Source: Corynebacterium sp. SCR221107
GTDB lineage: Bacteria > Actinomycetota > Actinomycetes > Mycobacteriales > Mycobacteriaceae
Direction of reading: 5' to 3'
DNA: 64,000 bases
Assembly (NCBI RefSeq): GCF_027886475.1
Contig: NZ_CP115670.1
Span: forward strand, 2,170,001 to 2,234,000
Shown here: piece by piece, positions 35,073 through 43,150 of the stretch
Numbering within the stretch: the stretch's first letter is position 1
Layout of the letters: every line of letters begins with the position of its first letter
The notes under the pieces: generated by a model
What the model saw: the letters and a program-made list of their open reading frames with translations, nothing else
The model's database searches: none
What the model was told of the DNA's origin: nothing
Program-made: the position numbers and the translations under genes

Positions 35073-35102
35073 GTTTTCTGCCGAAAATAGGGCCTCAGAG
35101 TG

Positions 35103-35152
35103 AACAGAAGGTCACGAAATGAACGTTAGGTTAACAGAAGGTCACGAAATGA
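35103..35152 (+). repeat. two 20-bp direct repeats, possible operators
   Basis: aacagaaggtcacgaaatga occurs at 35,103-35,122 and again at 35,133-35,152, 30 bases apart (about three helical turns), so bound proteins would lie on one face. A partial third copy (aacgaaggttac) follows at about 35,155. They lie upstream of the next HTH gene. Confidence 0.8.
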
Positions 35153-35372
35153 TAACGAAGGTTACATGTGTCGAAAACGTATAGTGCCGTCTATGGCTAT
35201 CCAGCACGGCGTGTCGCGGCCTTAAACGCCACCTAGGGGAAAATCGCTACCACAGAAAGTCGAAACATACCAAGCGGTACGCGGAAAACAAGGGAAGCGA
35301 TATGATATACTAATGAAAGTCAACACGCAAGACCACGTATCCCCGAACGGGGGTAAGGAAGGAAGACACACC

Positions 35373-35570
35373 ATGACCACGAACAGGATGCTCACGGCAG
35401 CACAGGCTGCGGAGCGCATAGGAGTTACCACCCGCACGCTGTTCACCTATCGGAAGGAAGGCACCGGACCTACCTATGTGCGCTACAGCGCCAAGACCGT
35501 CAAGTACCCGGAGAACGAACTGAACGAGTGGATCGCCGCCCGCACCGTGAAGGCGGGGGGTGGGTTCTAA
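35373..35570 (+). CDS. AlpA/MerR-like HTH protein
   Basis: 65 residues from the ATG at 35,373, preceded by GGAAGGAAG; an upstream ATG at 35,313 is less likely. 'MLTAAQAAERIGVTTRTLFT' and 'GPTYVRYSAKTVKYPENELN' form a helix-turn-helix with wing. A TATGAT/TATACT sequence at 35,301-35,311 may be its -10. The two 20-base repeats upstream could be its own operators. The next gene overlaps at TAATG. Confidence 0.78.
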   Translation: MTTNRMLTAAQAAERIGVTTRTLFTYRKEGTGPTYVRYSAKTVKYPENELNEWIAARTVKAGGGF

Positions 35571-35734
35571 TGAAGAGTTTCAACCTGAACCGGGATCTCG
35601 GAATTGAGGTCGTTAAGGAACTGGAGCCGGTAAGAAAGTACGAACTGGAACTACTGGCCCATATCGCAAACTGCCTAGCCGTTGTACCGGGTATGGCAGA
35701 CACGGTAGACCGCATCTCAATGAGGGTCGCATGA
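35570..35734 (+). CDS. 54-residue protein, unknown function
   Basis: Starts at an ATG overlapping the stop of the HTH gene (TAATG at 35,568-35,572). Sequence 'MKSFNLNRDLGIEVVKELEP' then 'LELLAHIANCLAVVPGMADT' suggests a two-helix protein. It is coupled to the next frame by ATGA. No family is recognised. Confidence 0.55.
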   Translation: MKSFNLNRDLGIEVVKELEPVRKYELELLAHIANCLAVVPGMADTVDRISMRVA

Positions 35735-35832
35735 TCTCAATTACCGCCCTGGGGCTAGTCGTCGCCCTCATGGCTTGGAATTCGTGGCTGGACTTTAAGA
35801 AGTACCGTCTCGAACTCGAACACGGATTTTGA
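35731..35832 (+). CDS. 33-residue single-pass membrane protein
   Basis: ATG at 35,731 overlaps the preceding stop (ATGA). The product is one hydrophobic helix ('ITALGLVVALMAWNSW') followed by a charged tail 'DFKKYRLELEHGF'. This looks like a small inner-membrane protein; holin-like or regulatory roles are possible but unproven. Confidence 0.5.
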   Translation: MISITALGLVVALMAWNSWLDFKKYRLELEHGF

Positions 35833-36166
35833 GCCGATTTAACGGCCTCAATTCCCCAGAACGACCATATACCCATTTAAACCCTGTGAGGCCGTGAGAA
35901 TGGCACACAGGCTCTGATTTACGGCACAGGAAAACCCCCGCTGTGAGGCCGTACTCAGAACAGCGGAGGCTGTCTAATCATCATACCTAAAGAGCGCTCC
36001 GGCGCTCAATTCAATTGCAGTACAGCCTGACCCCGATTAGTCGGCATCAATTCAAGATTGAAGTCAGGCACCGCGATTCCATCCCGGAATGCGAAAACCC
36101 CCTGAGGAACCAACTCAGGGGGCAATTCACCACAAAATCCCAACCACGGGAGAAAGAAGAACCAAC
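35833..36166. promoter_or_regulatory. leader region of the replication gene
   Basis: About 330 bases without a gene. They contain several GAGGCCGT-type short repeats (35,888-35,955), a hairpin CCGCTGT/ACAGCGG around 35,938-35,967, and a strong hairpin just before the replication gene (36,098-36,122). This may be the control region that sets the level of the replication protein. Confidence 0.5.
36098..36122 (+). promoter_or_regulatory. strong hairpin upstream of the replication gene
   Basis: CCCCCTGAG at 36,098-36,106 pairs perfectly with CTCAGGGGG at 36,114-36,122. It is not followed by a T run and lies 45 bases before the start codon, so an attenuator or a site for a control RNA or protein fits better than a simple terminator. 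Confidence 0.55.
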
Positions 36167-38557
36167 ATGAATGATAATAGCACAAACGCGCAGGATGTCA
36201 AGGGTATTCCGCCCTTTGTTGCCGAGTACATTCGCAAGGGCTGGGAGGTGCCGGTCCCGCTTCCGCAGGGAGCGAAGTACCCGCCGAGAGCCGGCATGAC
36301 CGGACGAATTGCACGACTGACTCAGGACGAGATCCGCGCCCATTGGAAGGGCGTTTCTGGATCTTCTAACGTCGGTCTGCGTATGCAGGTGGCCGGTGAC
36401 TACGATGTCCTGTCAATCGATGTTGACCAGTACGAGAAGAAGCACGGCAAGGACAACCTTGTCGAACTCATGGAGATCCTCGGAGATCTCCCGCTCCACG
36501 AGTGGCCCCGCTCTACCCGCCGAGGCGTGGACGCTGACTCCGCACAGTTCTTCGTCCTAGTGCCGAAGGGTCTGGAATTCCGCGCCAAGGTATGTGCCGA
36601 CGTTGACGTGGTTCAATTCACTCACCGCTACTCGGCTGTCTGGCCGTCTGTTGTGGAGGGTGAGCAGTACAAGTGGTACATCGGAGACGAAGAGGTCGAG
36701 ATCCCCAACGTCAAGGATCTCCCGGTCCTGCCGGAGAACTGGGTGGACTACCTGAAGCGAGACTCCCTCCGGTACGCCGATGCCCCCGCCGCTCCCTCTC
36801 GTGGCTACGAGGACGCGCTGAAGTGGCTGGAGAGCCGCGTGTACCCCGGTGAGGGCGATAACGTCTCTGAGATCGACTGGGAGGACGTGGGCGGTCGCCA
36901 TGACGCTATGCGCAGCGAGATGTGGTCCCTTCTCTGCGGAGCGGTCTTCGAGGGCCGCGCCGGGCTGCTGTCTGATCTCGAAACTCTCCGGTCCGCCTTC
37001 TTGGACGCTACCAACGGTGCACCGGAGCGGGTGAGCGCTTACGAGAGAGCGTTGATCAATGGCGTGGCGAAGATTGAGGGTGCCATCACCTCTGGTATGC
37101 GTCCGGACCGCAACTGGCTGGAGATGAAGGGTATTCCGAACTTCGGAGACCTTCTCGCGAGACAGGCTGAGGCCTACCTGGCGGAGATGATCGAGGAGGA
37201 GAAGACCACCGAGAGCCTAGAGGACCGTCGTGCTGCCGCTGTGGCTGCTGTCGAGGCTTCAGCGCCGGAAGACTATTGGCAGACACAGCCCGTTCTCGCT
37301 GAGATCGCCCACTACGCCACCCGCGCATCCGTGGATAAGTACTCCCTGCTGTTCCGCGTGCTGACCTACCTGTCCGCCGAGATGCCGCCCACGGTCTACC
37401 TGGAGGACATGGATCAGCCGTTGACGCTGTACTCCGCTGTCATCGCTGAGTCCGGAGCGGGCAAAGGTGTGCTGGATACTCTCGCGGACGCTCTGGTCGG
37501 TCAGCGACTCCACAACGGTGATAAGGTCATCCGCCCCGGCACCGGCAACCTTCACACGCTGCTGACCGCACTGGGTGACTTCACCCGTCCGGAGACGAAG
37601 AAGAACGAGGATGGCACCGAGGAGCCGCTGCCCATGAAAAAGCACCGGATGCTGATTCAGGGCAACGAATTGGCCGCGTGGGCAGAGATGCAGGGGAACG
37701 CAGAGTGGGCCGGAGCGATGGCGGACGTCTTCGACGGTCGAGGCGACTACGAGGTCCGCAACACGGCGAACTGTTACCACTTCGGAGTGGACCAGCACTC
37801 TCTCGCGGTGATCTTATCTGTTCAGCCAGACGCCGCCCGGTACTTGTTCGCTTCTACCGGTCGAGGTCTGCCAGGCCGCTTCCTGATTTCCGCTCTCCCG
37901 CCACAGCCCCGCGTGTTGCCGGAGGACTTCGACCCGTGGGATCTGGACTGTGACGTCGAGGTGGACACCTTCGACCCCGCCCGCGACGTAGATCGGCTGA
38001 AGATCAACTCTCGTTTCTTCACCGAGACCGGCCCGTTCCACCTCTCCGATGACGCGCGGAAGGTGAACGCCCGACTGAAACGAGCGTGGGACGAAGAGCG
38101 CGGAGAGTACAAGCAACTGCGTGCGGAGAAGATCTTCTCTCAGATCCCTAAGGTCAAGTTGCGTGTCGCTGTCCTGCTGACCGTTCTGCTGGATCTCGGA
38201 GCAGGCCGCGAGGTTCCGCTGGAGGCCCTGCGGATGGCGGATTTCCTGCTGCGGGTCTCCGTCGAGAACACCCGTTACGCCCGCGCTCTGGCTGAGACCG
38301 AGGAACGCCGGGGTAACGCCGCTGTGGCCGCTGAGCGTAAGCGGGCGGACGCGGATGCAGACCTGACAGTTGCGAAGGAGAACGTCTTGAGCGTCATCGA
38401 CAGGTCCAAGAACGGACGAGCCGGTCTCGCAACCATGAACCAGCGTAAGAAGGCCACTGCCGATCACCACTCCGCTGCAATTGCTGAATTGGTCGCTGAG
38501 GGTGTGCTGGAGGCTGTCGAGAGTGCCGGTAGACCGGCCGCTTATCAGCGTGTGTGA
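36167..38557 (+). CDS. primase-polymerase/helicase replication protein
   Basis: About 796 residues from the ATG at 36,167 with GGGAGAAAG upstream; an earlier ATG at 36,089 would run through the hairpin. The N-terminal part fits a bifunctional primase-polymerase domain ('SSNVGLRMQVAGDYDVLSID', with the acidic pair in 'SIDVDQ', and later 'SAVWPSVVEG'). The second half is a DUF3987-like helicase with Walker A 'AESGAGKGVLDTL' near residue 425 and 'HRMLIQGNELAAWAEMQG' as the next motif. Such fusions initiate replication of integrative elements and plasmids. The stop touches the iteron array at 38,557, a classic Rep-then-origin layout. Confidence 0.88.
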   Translation: MNDNSTNAQDVKGIPPFVAEYIRKGWEVPVPLPQGAKYPPRAGMTGRIARLTQDEIRAHWKGVSGSSNVGLRMQVAGDYDVLSIDVDQYEKKHGKDNLVELMEILGDLPLHEWPRSTRRGVDADSAQFFVLVPKGLEFRAKVCADVDVVQFTHRYSAVWPSVVEGEQYKWYIGDEEVEIPNVKDLPVLPENWVDYLKRDSLRYADAPAAPSRGYEDALKWLESRVYPGEGDNVSEIDWEDVGGRHDAMRSEMWSLLCGAVFEGRAGLLSDLETLRSAFLDATNGAPERVSAYERALINGVAKIEGAITSGMRPDRNWLEMKGIPNFGDLLARQAEAYLAEMIEEEKTTESLEDRRAAAVAAVEASAPEDYWQTQPVLAEIAHYATRASVDKYSLLFRVLTYLSAEMPPTVYLEDMDQPLTLYSAVIAESGAGKGVLDTLADALVGQRLHNGDKVIRPGTGNLHTLLTALGDFTRPETKKNEDGTEEPLPMKKHRMLIQGNELAAWAEMQGNAEWAGAMADVFDGRGDYEVRNTANCYHFGVDQHSLAVILSVQPDAARYLFASTGRGLPGRFLISALPPQPRVLPEDFDPWDLDCDVEVDTFDPARDVDRLKINSRFFTETGPFHLSDDARKVNARLKRAWDEERGEYKQLRAEKIFSQIPKVKLRVAVLLTVLLDLGAGREVPLEALRMADFLLRVSVENTRYARALAETEERRGNAAVAAERKRADADADLTVAKENVLSVIDRSKNGRAGLATMNQRKKATADHHSAAIAELVAEGVLEAVESAGRPAAYQRV

Positions 38558-38830
38558 TGTATCGGAGTGTATCGGGAGGTGCCGATACACTCCCCGATAC
38601 ACTGCCTGACCTGGGTAATACACGCGATACATGTATCGGGACACCCCCGGTGTATCGGGGTCTTAATACACGGCTACATACAATCTGAACCCCCCTATAT
38701 AAAATTATCTTCTTCTTTATATATAAGGGTTTTCGGGGCCGATACACCCCCCCCCTCCCGATACATGTATCGAGTGTATTACCCAGGTCAGCCGGTGTAT
38801 CGGCAGGTGTATCGGGGTGATGTATCGGCA
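38557..38830. other. iteron array and nested palindrome, probable replication origin
   Basis: At least eleven copies of TGTATCGG or its complement lie between 38,557 and 38,830, in both orientations. A 35-base segment at 38,606-38,640 is repeated inverted at 38,757-38,791 with only one internal mismatch. Between the arms lies a strongly AT-rich core (38,694-38,726), where CCCTATATA faces TATATAAGGG. This combination of Rep-adjacent iterons, dyad symmetry and an AT-rich unwinding region is what a replication origin needs. The origin call is inferred. The DNA has no convincing gene, although an open frame passes through it. Confidence 0.85.
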
Positions 38831-39013
38831 CTCTCCCCCGTCTATCTGGCGGCCTACCTCTGGCAGACCCCCTCTCTGTGCTGGCGGTGGCTACCCCCTC
38901 CCTCTCCTGGCGGATGTGTCCCCCCCCTACTGACGCGCTGGGTCTGCGTGCGGTGGCCGGAGATCTACAGTGAGGCAAGAAGGATATCGTGCGAGAAGAG
39001 AGGGAACGGTTGT

Positions 39014-39511
39014 ATGGAAGTGGCGGCGCTCATCGTGTCGATCGTGGCACTAATTGTGTCCGGTGTCAGTGTGGGGTGGAACGCCTATGCCTGGATCAGT
39101 AGTGGCGCGCGGTTGAAGGTGGAGGTCTCCAACGCCGTCACTGCTGGACCGTACGGCACGCACCGTTTCCTGGGGATCGACGTTGCTAATAGGGGAAGGC
39201 TAGAGACGACAATTAGCGCGATTGATTTTCCCCTGGCGGATAAGCGGACCCTTGTGCTGTTTCCGCAAGCGTTCATAATGAACCACCCGCCGAAGACTCT
39301 CGCTCCGGGGGCCTCGGAGGCGTTTTTGATTCCTGACTCAGAACTAGTGCCGCTGCTGATTGACGAGAAGGTTGAAGTGGAGAGCATGAAAGTTCGGGTC
39401 AGGACCGGCCACGGAGATTTTGTCGAGAGTCTGCCGAAGGCGGTTGCATCCCGATTGGTTTCTGAGATCGAGAAGCATAAGGCCGAGAATGAGGGTCGGG
39501 AGACAGAGTAG
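39014..39511 (+). CDS. membrane-anchored protein, unknown function
   Basis: 165 residues from the ATG at 39,014; the frame is open upstream to 38,567 but that part crosses the iterons and has unnatural composition. 'VAALIVSIVALIVSGVSVGW' is an N-terminal membrane anchor. The remainder is a beta-rich soluble domain ('GIDVANRGRLETTISAIDFP', 'VEVESMKVRVRTGHGDFVES') similar in type to immunoglobulin-like domains found in phage and element proteins. Function unknown. Host-surface or exclusion roles are possible. Confidence 0.65.
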   Translation: MEVAALIVSIVALIVSGVSVGWNAYAWISSGARLKVEVSNAVTAGPYGTHRFLGIDVANRGRLETTISAIDFPLADKRTLVLFPQAFIMNHPPKTLAPGASEAFLIPDSELVPLLIDEKVEVESMKVRVRTGHGDFVESLPKAVASRLVSEIEKHKAENEGRETE

Positions 39512-39660
39512 TTGCAAGTCGCCGTGAGACTGCTGTACACCCCCCGGTGCCTGTGCACCCCCGGGGGGACACCCCCGGGGGCCTGATTAGAGCGCCCCTA
39601 CGGTGCTGCTCTTTGTTCTCCACGATAGTTCGGGGAAGTCCATGGTATACCCTATTAAAT

Positions 39661-40032
39661 ATGATTATCTTTAAGGCAATTGACGGTTATCCCCGGTACG
39701 AGGTCTCGAACACGGGGCAGGTTCGACGAGTGGAAGACGGCTCTCTGCTGGAGGGCGGGCTTAGTTCCCAGGGCTACCCGAAAGTGAAGTTGACCAACGA
39801 GGACGGAGACCGACGAAACGAGAATGTCCATGTCCTCATGGCGCGTGCTTTCTACGGCGAGATCCCCGGAGCAAGGATTGTCCACCTCAACGGCTGCAAG
39901 ACCGACAACCGGCTAGGCAACCTTCATCCGCAGATATCAGACCTAATCCTGGCTCAACGGGCCTTCCAGCGAGCGCTGAGAGTGCGCAGAGCGCTCAGAT
40001 CACGCGCTGTGCGCCACGGAGACGGCCCGTGA
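39661..40032 (+). CDS. NUMOD4/HNH endonuclease
   Basis: 123 residues from the ATG at 39,661. 'FKAIDGYPRYEVSNTGQVRR' is a NUMOD4 DNA-binding motif. It is followed by an HNH core 'ARIVHLNGCKTDNRLGNLHP', in which HLNG-x3-DNR-x2-NL is the standard pattern. A basic C-terminal tail (many arginines) ends the protein. Free-standing HNH enzymes of this kind act as homing endonucleases or as packaging/nicking enzymes in phages and satellites. There is no ribosome binding site; a leaderless message is possible. Confidence 0.82.
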   Translation: MIIFKAIDGYPRYEVSNTGQVRRVEDGSLLEGGLSSQGYPKVKLTNEDGDRRNENVHVLMARAFYGEIPGARIVHLNGCKTDNRLGNLHPQISDLILAQRAFQRALRVRRALRSRAVRHGDGP

Positions 40033-40099
40033 GCCTTCAGGGGTGCTCCAGTCTCACCTACCCCTGTTCAACGCTTCTGAGAGGGCCGTTTTTCAAGAA

Positions 40100-40615
<516 letters not shown>

Positions 40616-40703
40616 GGGCAATCCAATCAACGAAGGAGGGTGAAGCTGCAAGAAGGATAGCAACTGACTGGCACCTTCGCACCGGAAACAGGTTCCGGGG
40701 GCA

Positions 40704-40862
40704 CTACCTGGGGGTGCCCACCACGAGACCGTGGTCGTCGCTGTTCACGAAGACATCCAGCGCGGCGTGGGCCATCTCGTCCGCGAGGGCCTGGCGGTCG
40801 AATTGAGCCGGGAGTGGTAGGCGTTCAATCTCGGAGAGGCTGGTGGTAGAGTAGACCTCAAC
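40704..40862 (-). pseudogene. C-terminal remnant of a protein gene
   Basis: The minus strand encodes 'EVYSTTSLSEIERLPLPAQF' and 'LADEMAHAALDVFVNSDDHG' ending at a stop at 40,704. No start codon is found before an in-frame stop just upstream (near 40,870), so the gene has lost its 5' end. It looks coding-like. The family is not recognised. It lies inside the right end of the element. Confidence 0.4.
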
Positions 40863-40894
40863 AGGACAGGTCTACAACGCAAACGCGGGGGTAG

Positions 40895-40913
40895 AGACCA
40901 GAAACCAGACCAG
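40895..40913 (+). repeat. putative integrase arm site, right
   Basis: This sequence matches the left copy at 32,116-32,134 except for one missing and one changed base. It lies 64 bases before attR. Confidence 0.55.
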
Positions 40914-40976
40914 GGGCTGCGTGAGGCCAGACAGGTACCCCCTCTGACCTGCGCCGGAGGTGAAATGAGTTGGGCA

Positions 40977-40990
40977 CCCGGTGGCCCCAC
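40977..40990 (+). repeat. attR core of the 9-kb element
   Basis: cccggtggccccac, copy of the tRNA-Met 3' end. Preceding sequence is unrelated to the tRNA, confirming that this is the element's right junction. Confidence 0.88.
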
Positions 40991-41077
40991 CAGTTTTTGT
41001 TAAGGCTGATTTGGCGGTCATTTCATGGAGCGAAATGACCGCCTTGGCATAAAGGGACGAAGCACATAGGAATTCGT

Positions 41078-41548
41078 GTGGGAAACACTCCATCTCATCG
41101 TTCTCTCCCAGTTGCAATCTGTAGTGCACTTGTTATTGTTATCGCCGCATATTTCGGATTTAGTCTAGGAGATGACTCATCAGAAACATCCAGTGGTACC
41201 TCAAGTGCTGCACTTCTAAGATCATCGCTCACACCAGCGAGCGATGAGGAGAACTGTCCTCTGGAATCCTTACCCACTGAAACGGAGGACGTGGTGGGCG
41301 ACATTCTTGCGGGTGGTCCTTTCGAATACCCGGACAACGACGGTGTGCTCTTCGGTAACTACGAAGGTGTCCTTCCCAAGGAATCTCGTAACTACTACCG
41401 GGAGTACACCGTGGACACCCCGGGGCTCAACCACCGCGGCGAGCGTCGAATCGTCACCGGCGGAGGCACGGAGACGGATCCCGAGGTGTGGTACTACACG
41501 GACGATCACTACGAGACGTTCTGTCTCATCCCCGATGCGGAGGACTGA
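41078..41548 (+). CDS. secreted guanyl-specific ribonuclease (RNase Sa/barnase family)
   Basis: 156 residues from a GTG at 41,078 with TAGGAATTC upstream. An N-terminal hydrophobic segment ('LPVAICSALVIVIAAYFGFS') anchors or exports it. The C-terminal domain aligns with Streptomyces RNase Sa: 'GPFEYPDNDGVLFGNYEGVL', 'SRNYYREYTVDTPG', 'RGERRIVTGGG' and 'VWYYTDDHYETFCLI'. These hold the catalytic Glu, Arg and His. It cleaves RNA after G. A barstar gene follows 1 base later. It is just outside attR of the 9-kb element. Confidence 0.9.
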   Translation: MGNTPSHRSLPVAICSALVIVIAAYFGFSLGDDSSETSSGTSSAALLRSSLTPASDEENCPLESLPTETEDVVGDILAGGPFEYPDNDGVLFGNYEGVLPKESRNYYREYTVDTPGLNHRGERRIVTGGGTETDPEVWYYTDDHYETFCLIPDAED

Positions 41549-41549
41549 C

Positions 41550-41783
41550 ATGGACATCCTCATCACCACGCCGCTCCACAACCGTCGCGGCTTTTACACA
41601 GCTCTGTCCGCGCGGCTGTGCCCGGATGAAAGCCCCATCACCAACGCAGACGCACTAGCCGATGTGCTGAGAAGCAACCACGTCGAGCATGTCGTAGCTA
41701 GCGACTGGCAACTCGACCTACGCGAGGAACTCGTCTTGCTGGCGGTGTTCAAAGACCTTGGAATCTCGTTGCGCTTTGCCTAA
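41550..41783 (+). CDS. barstar-like ribonuclease inhibitor
   Basis: 77 residues from the ATG at 41,550. 'DALADVLRSNHVEHVVASDW' and 'ELVLLAVFKDLGISLRFA' match the small alpha/beta barstar fold, somewhat shorter than Bacillus barstar (89 residues). It should protect the cytoplasm from the adjacent ribonuclease. It is co-transcribed with the ribonuclease gene. Divergence is high, so the assignment rests on both sequence and neighbour. Confidence 0.78.
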   Translation: MDILITTPLHNRRGFYTALSARLCPDESPITNADALADVLRSNHVEHVVASDWQLDLREELVLLAVFKDLGISLRFA

Positions 41784-41816
41784 TGTCGGGTCGCCGGTGT
41801 GGTTGTGAAGGAAGGA

Positions 41817-43094
41817 TTAGTCGAGGAATCCAGTCAGGTCCGCACTGCGCTTAGCAACTCGTTCTAGCCGGGACTCGGTCATCGAAGCGATCTGATCGAT
41901 GATGACGCGCTGACGCGCCGCATCGTCGTTTGCTTCCCTCCACCAATGAGCAAACATGGGATCCAGGCTGCCCGGCGCGCCGGCAACGAGATAGTCGAAG
42001 ACACGGATCATGCGCTCACGCTGCCGGTCCTGGCGTGAGACATGAATGGGATCGTCCATCACGTAGAGGACGGCGACGGTCTTGAGCAAGGTGACCTCCG
42101 CGAGCACCTGCTGCGGGACGAGGAGCTCACCGTGGGTGCGCCCAAAGCTCGCCTCGGGCGAATCCGGGTCCGGGCGGGTGGCCTCTATCACCGCTCCGAC
42201 ATAGCGGCCCACGAGGGTCGAGGTCATGCGCTTGAGGCCGACAAGCCCGCGCAGGGAACCGTCGAAATCGATATTGGCGTTGACCACCTCAAGGTTGCGC
42301 AGGCGGTCAGCTGCTTCCATGAGAGCATCCGGGCTACCGCCGAACGCAAGGGAGCCCTTCTGGGCCAGTTGGGCCAGCTCCACGAGGTCCCACAACACGC
42401 CAAGGTTGATGCGCCCGGAGAGGATCCCGTCCTCCACATCGTGGACGGAATAAGCGATGTCATCTGCGAAATCCATCGTTTGGGCCTCCATGGAGGGCAG
42501 CGCGTCACCATGGCCGGCGCGCAGCCACGTCAACACGGCGGCATCCTCGTCATAGCAGCCATACTTCTTGTTGGTCGTGCCGTCCAGATTGGTGCGGGTG
42601 CGCGGATATTTGACGGCGGCGTCGAGCGCCGCGCGGGTGAGGTTAAGTCCAAAGCTCACCCCCTGCTCGTCGATGACCTTGGGCTCCAGCTTGGTTAATA
42701 TGCGTAGGGTTTGTGCATTACCCTCGAACCCGCCGCAGTCCGCGGCGAGTTCGTTGAGCGTCTTTTCACCATTGTGCCCATAGGGCGGATGCCCGATGTC
42801 GTGGGTCAGTCCCGCCATCTCACAAAGGTCGGGGTCGAGGCCAAGGCCAGCGCCGATCCCGCGGGCGATCTGGGCAACCTCCAGTGAATGGGTAAGGCGG
42901 GTACGCGGCGTGTCCCCGTCGCGCGGGCCGACGACCTGGGTCTTATCCGCGAGGCGGCGCAGGGCCGCCGAGTGGAGGACGCGGGCTCGATCGCGGGCGA
43001 AGGGGCCGCGCTCATCGCTGTGGGCGACCAATTGAGCGCCTTTGGAAGGCTCCGGTAGGCGGCGTTGTGCGTCGAAGGCCGTGTACTCATACAT
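41817..43094 (-). CDS. dgt: deoxyguanosinetriphosphate triphosphohydrolase-like protein
   Basis: 425 residues from the ATG at 43,094 (an earlier ATG at 43,103 is also possible). It is an HD-domain enzyme: 'RTRLTHSLEVAQIARGIG' (H), 'AGLTHDIGHPPYGHNGE' (HD), 'QTMDFADDIAYSVHDVED' (D). It hydrolyses dNTPs to nucleosides and triphosphate. dnaG lies about 13 kb to the left; the 9-kb element sits between them. GC is high, in contrast to dnaG. Confidence 0.95.
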   Translation of the reverse strand: MYEYTAFDAQRRLPEPSKGAQLVAHSDERGPFARDRARVLHSAALRRLADKTQVVGPRDGDTPRTRLTHSLEVAQIARGIGAGLGLDPDLCEMAGLTHDIGHPPYGHNGEKTLNELAADCGGFEGNAQTLRILTKLEPKVIDEQGVSFGLNLTRAALDAAVKYPRTRTNLDGTTNKKYGCYDEDAAVLTWLRAGHGDALPSMEAQTMDFADDIAYSVHDVEDGILSGRINLGVLWDLVELAQLAQKGSLAFGGSPDALMEAADRLRNLEVVNANIDFDGSLRGLVGLKRMTSTLVGRYVGAVIEATRPDPDSPEASFGRTHGELLVPQQVLAEVTLLKTVAVLYVMDDPIHVSRQDRQRERMIRVFDYLVAGAPGSLDPMFAHWWREANDDAARQRVIIDQIASMTESRLERVAKRSADLTGFLD

Positions 43095-43150
43095 GAATCC
43101 CATTGTGCCAGCTCCCAGTCCCTGGTCCGGGGATGCACCGCGCGGACGCG

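Noticed and set aside
38557..38830. CRISPR array
   Set aside because: The repeats are 8 bases long, in both orientations and irregularly spaced, and no cas genes are present; an iteron origin fits better.
38567..39013. Upstream extension of the membrane-anchored protein frame through the iteron region
   Set aside because: The translation is rich in Tyr/Pro/Arg from repeated TGTATCGG units and lacks a start signal; the real start is the ATG at 39,014.
42042..42698. 218-residue plus-strand frame inside dgt
   Set aside because: Shadow of dgt codon usage; no ribosome binding site, no domain.
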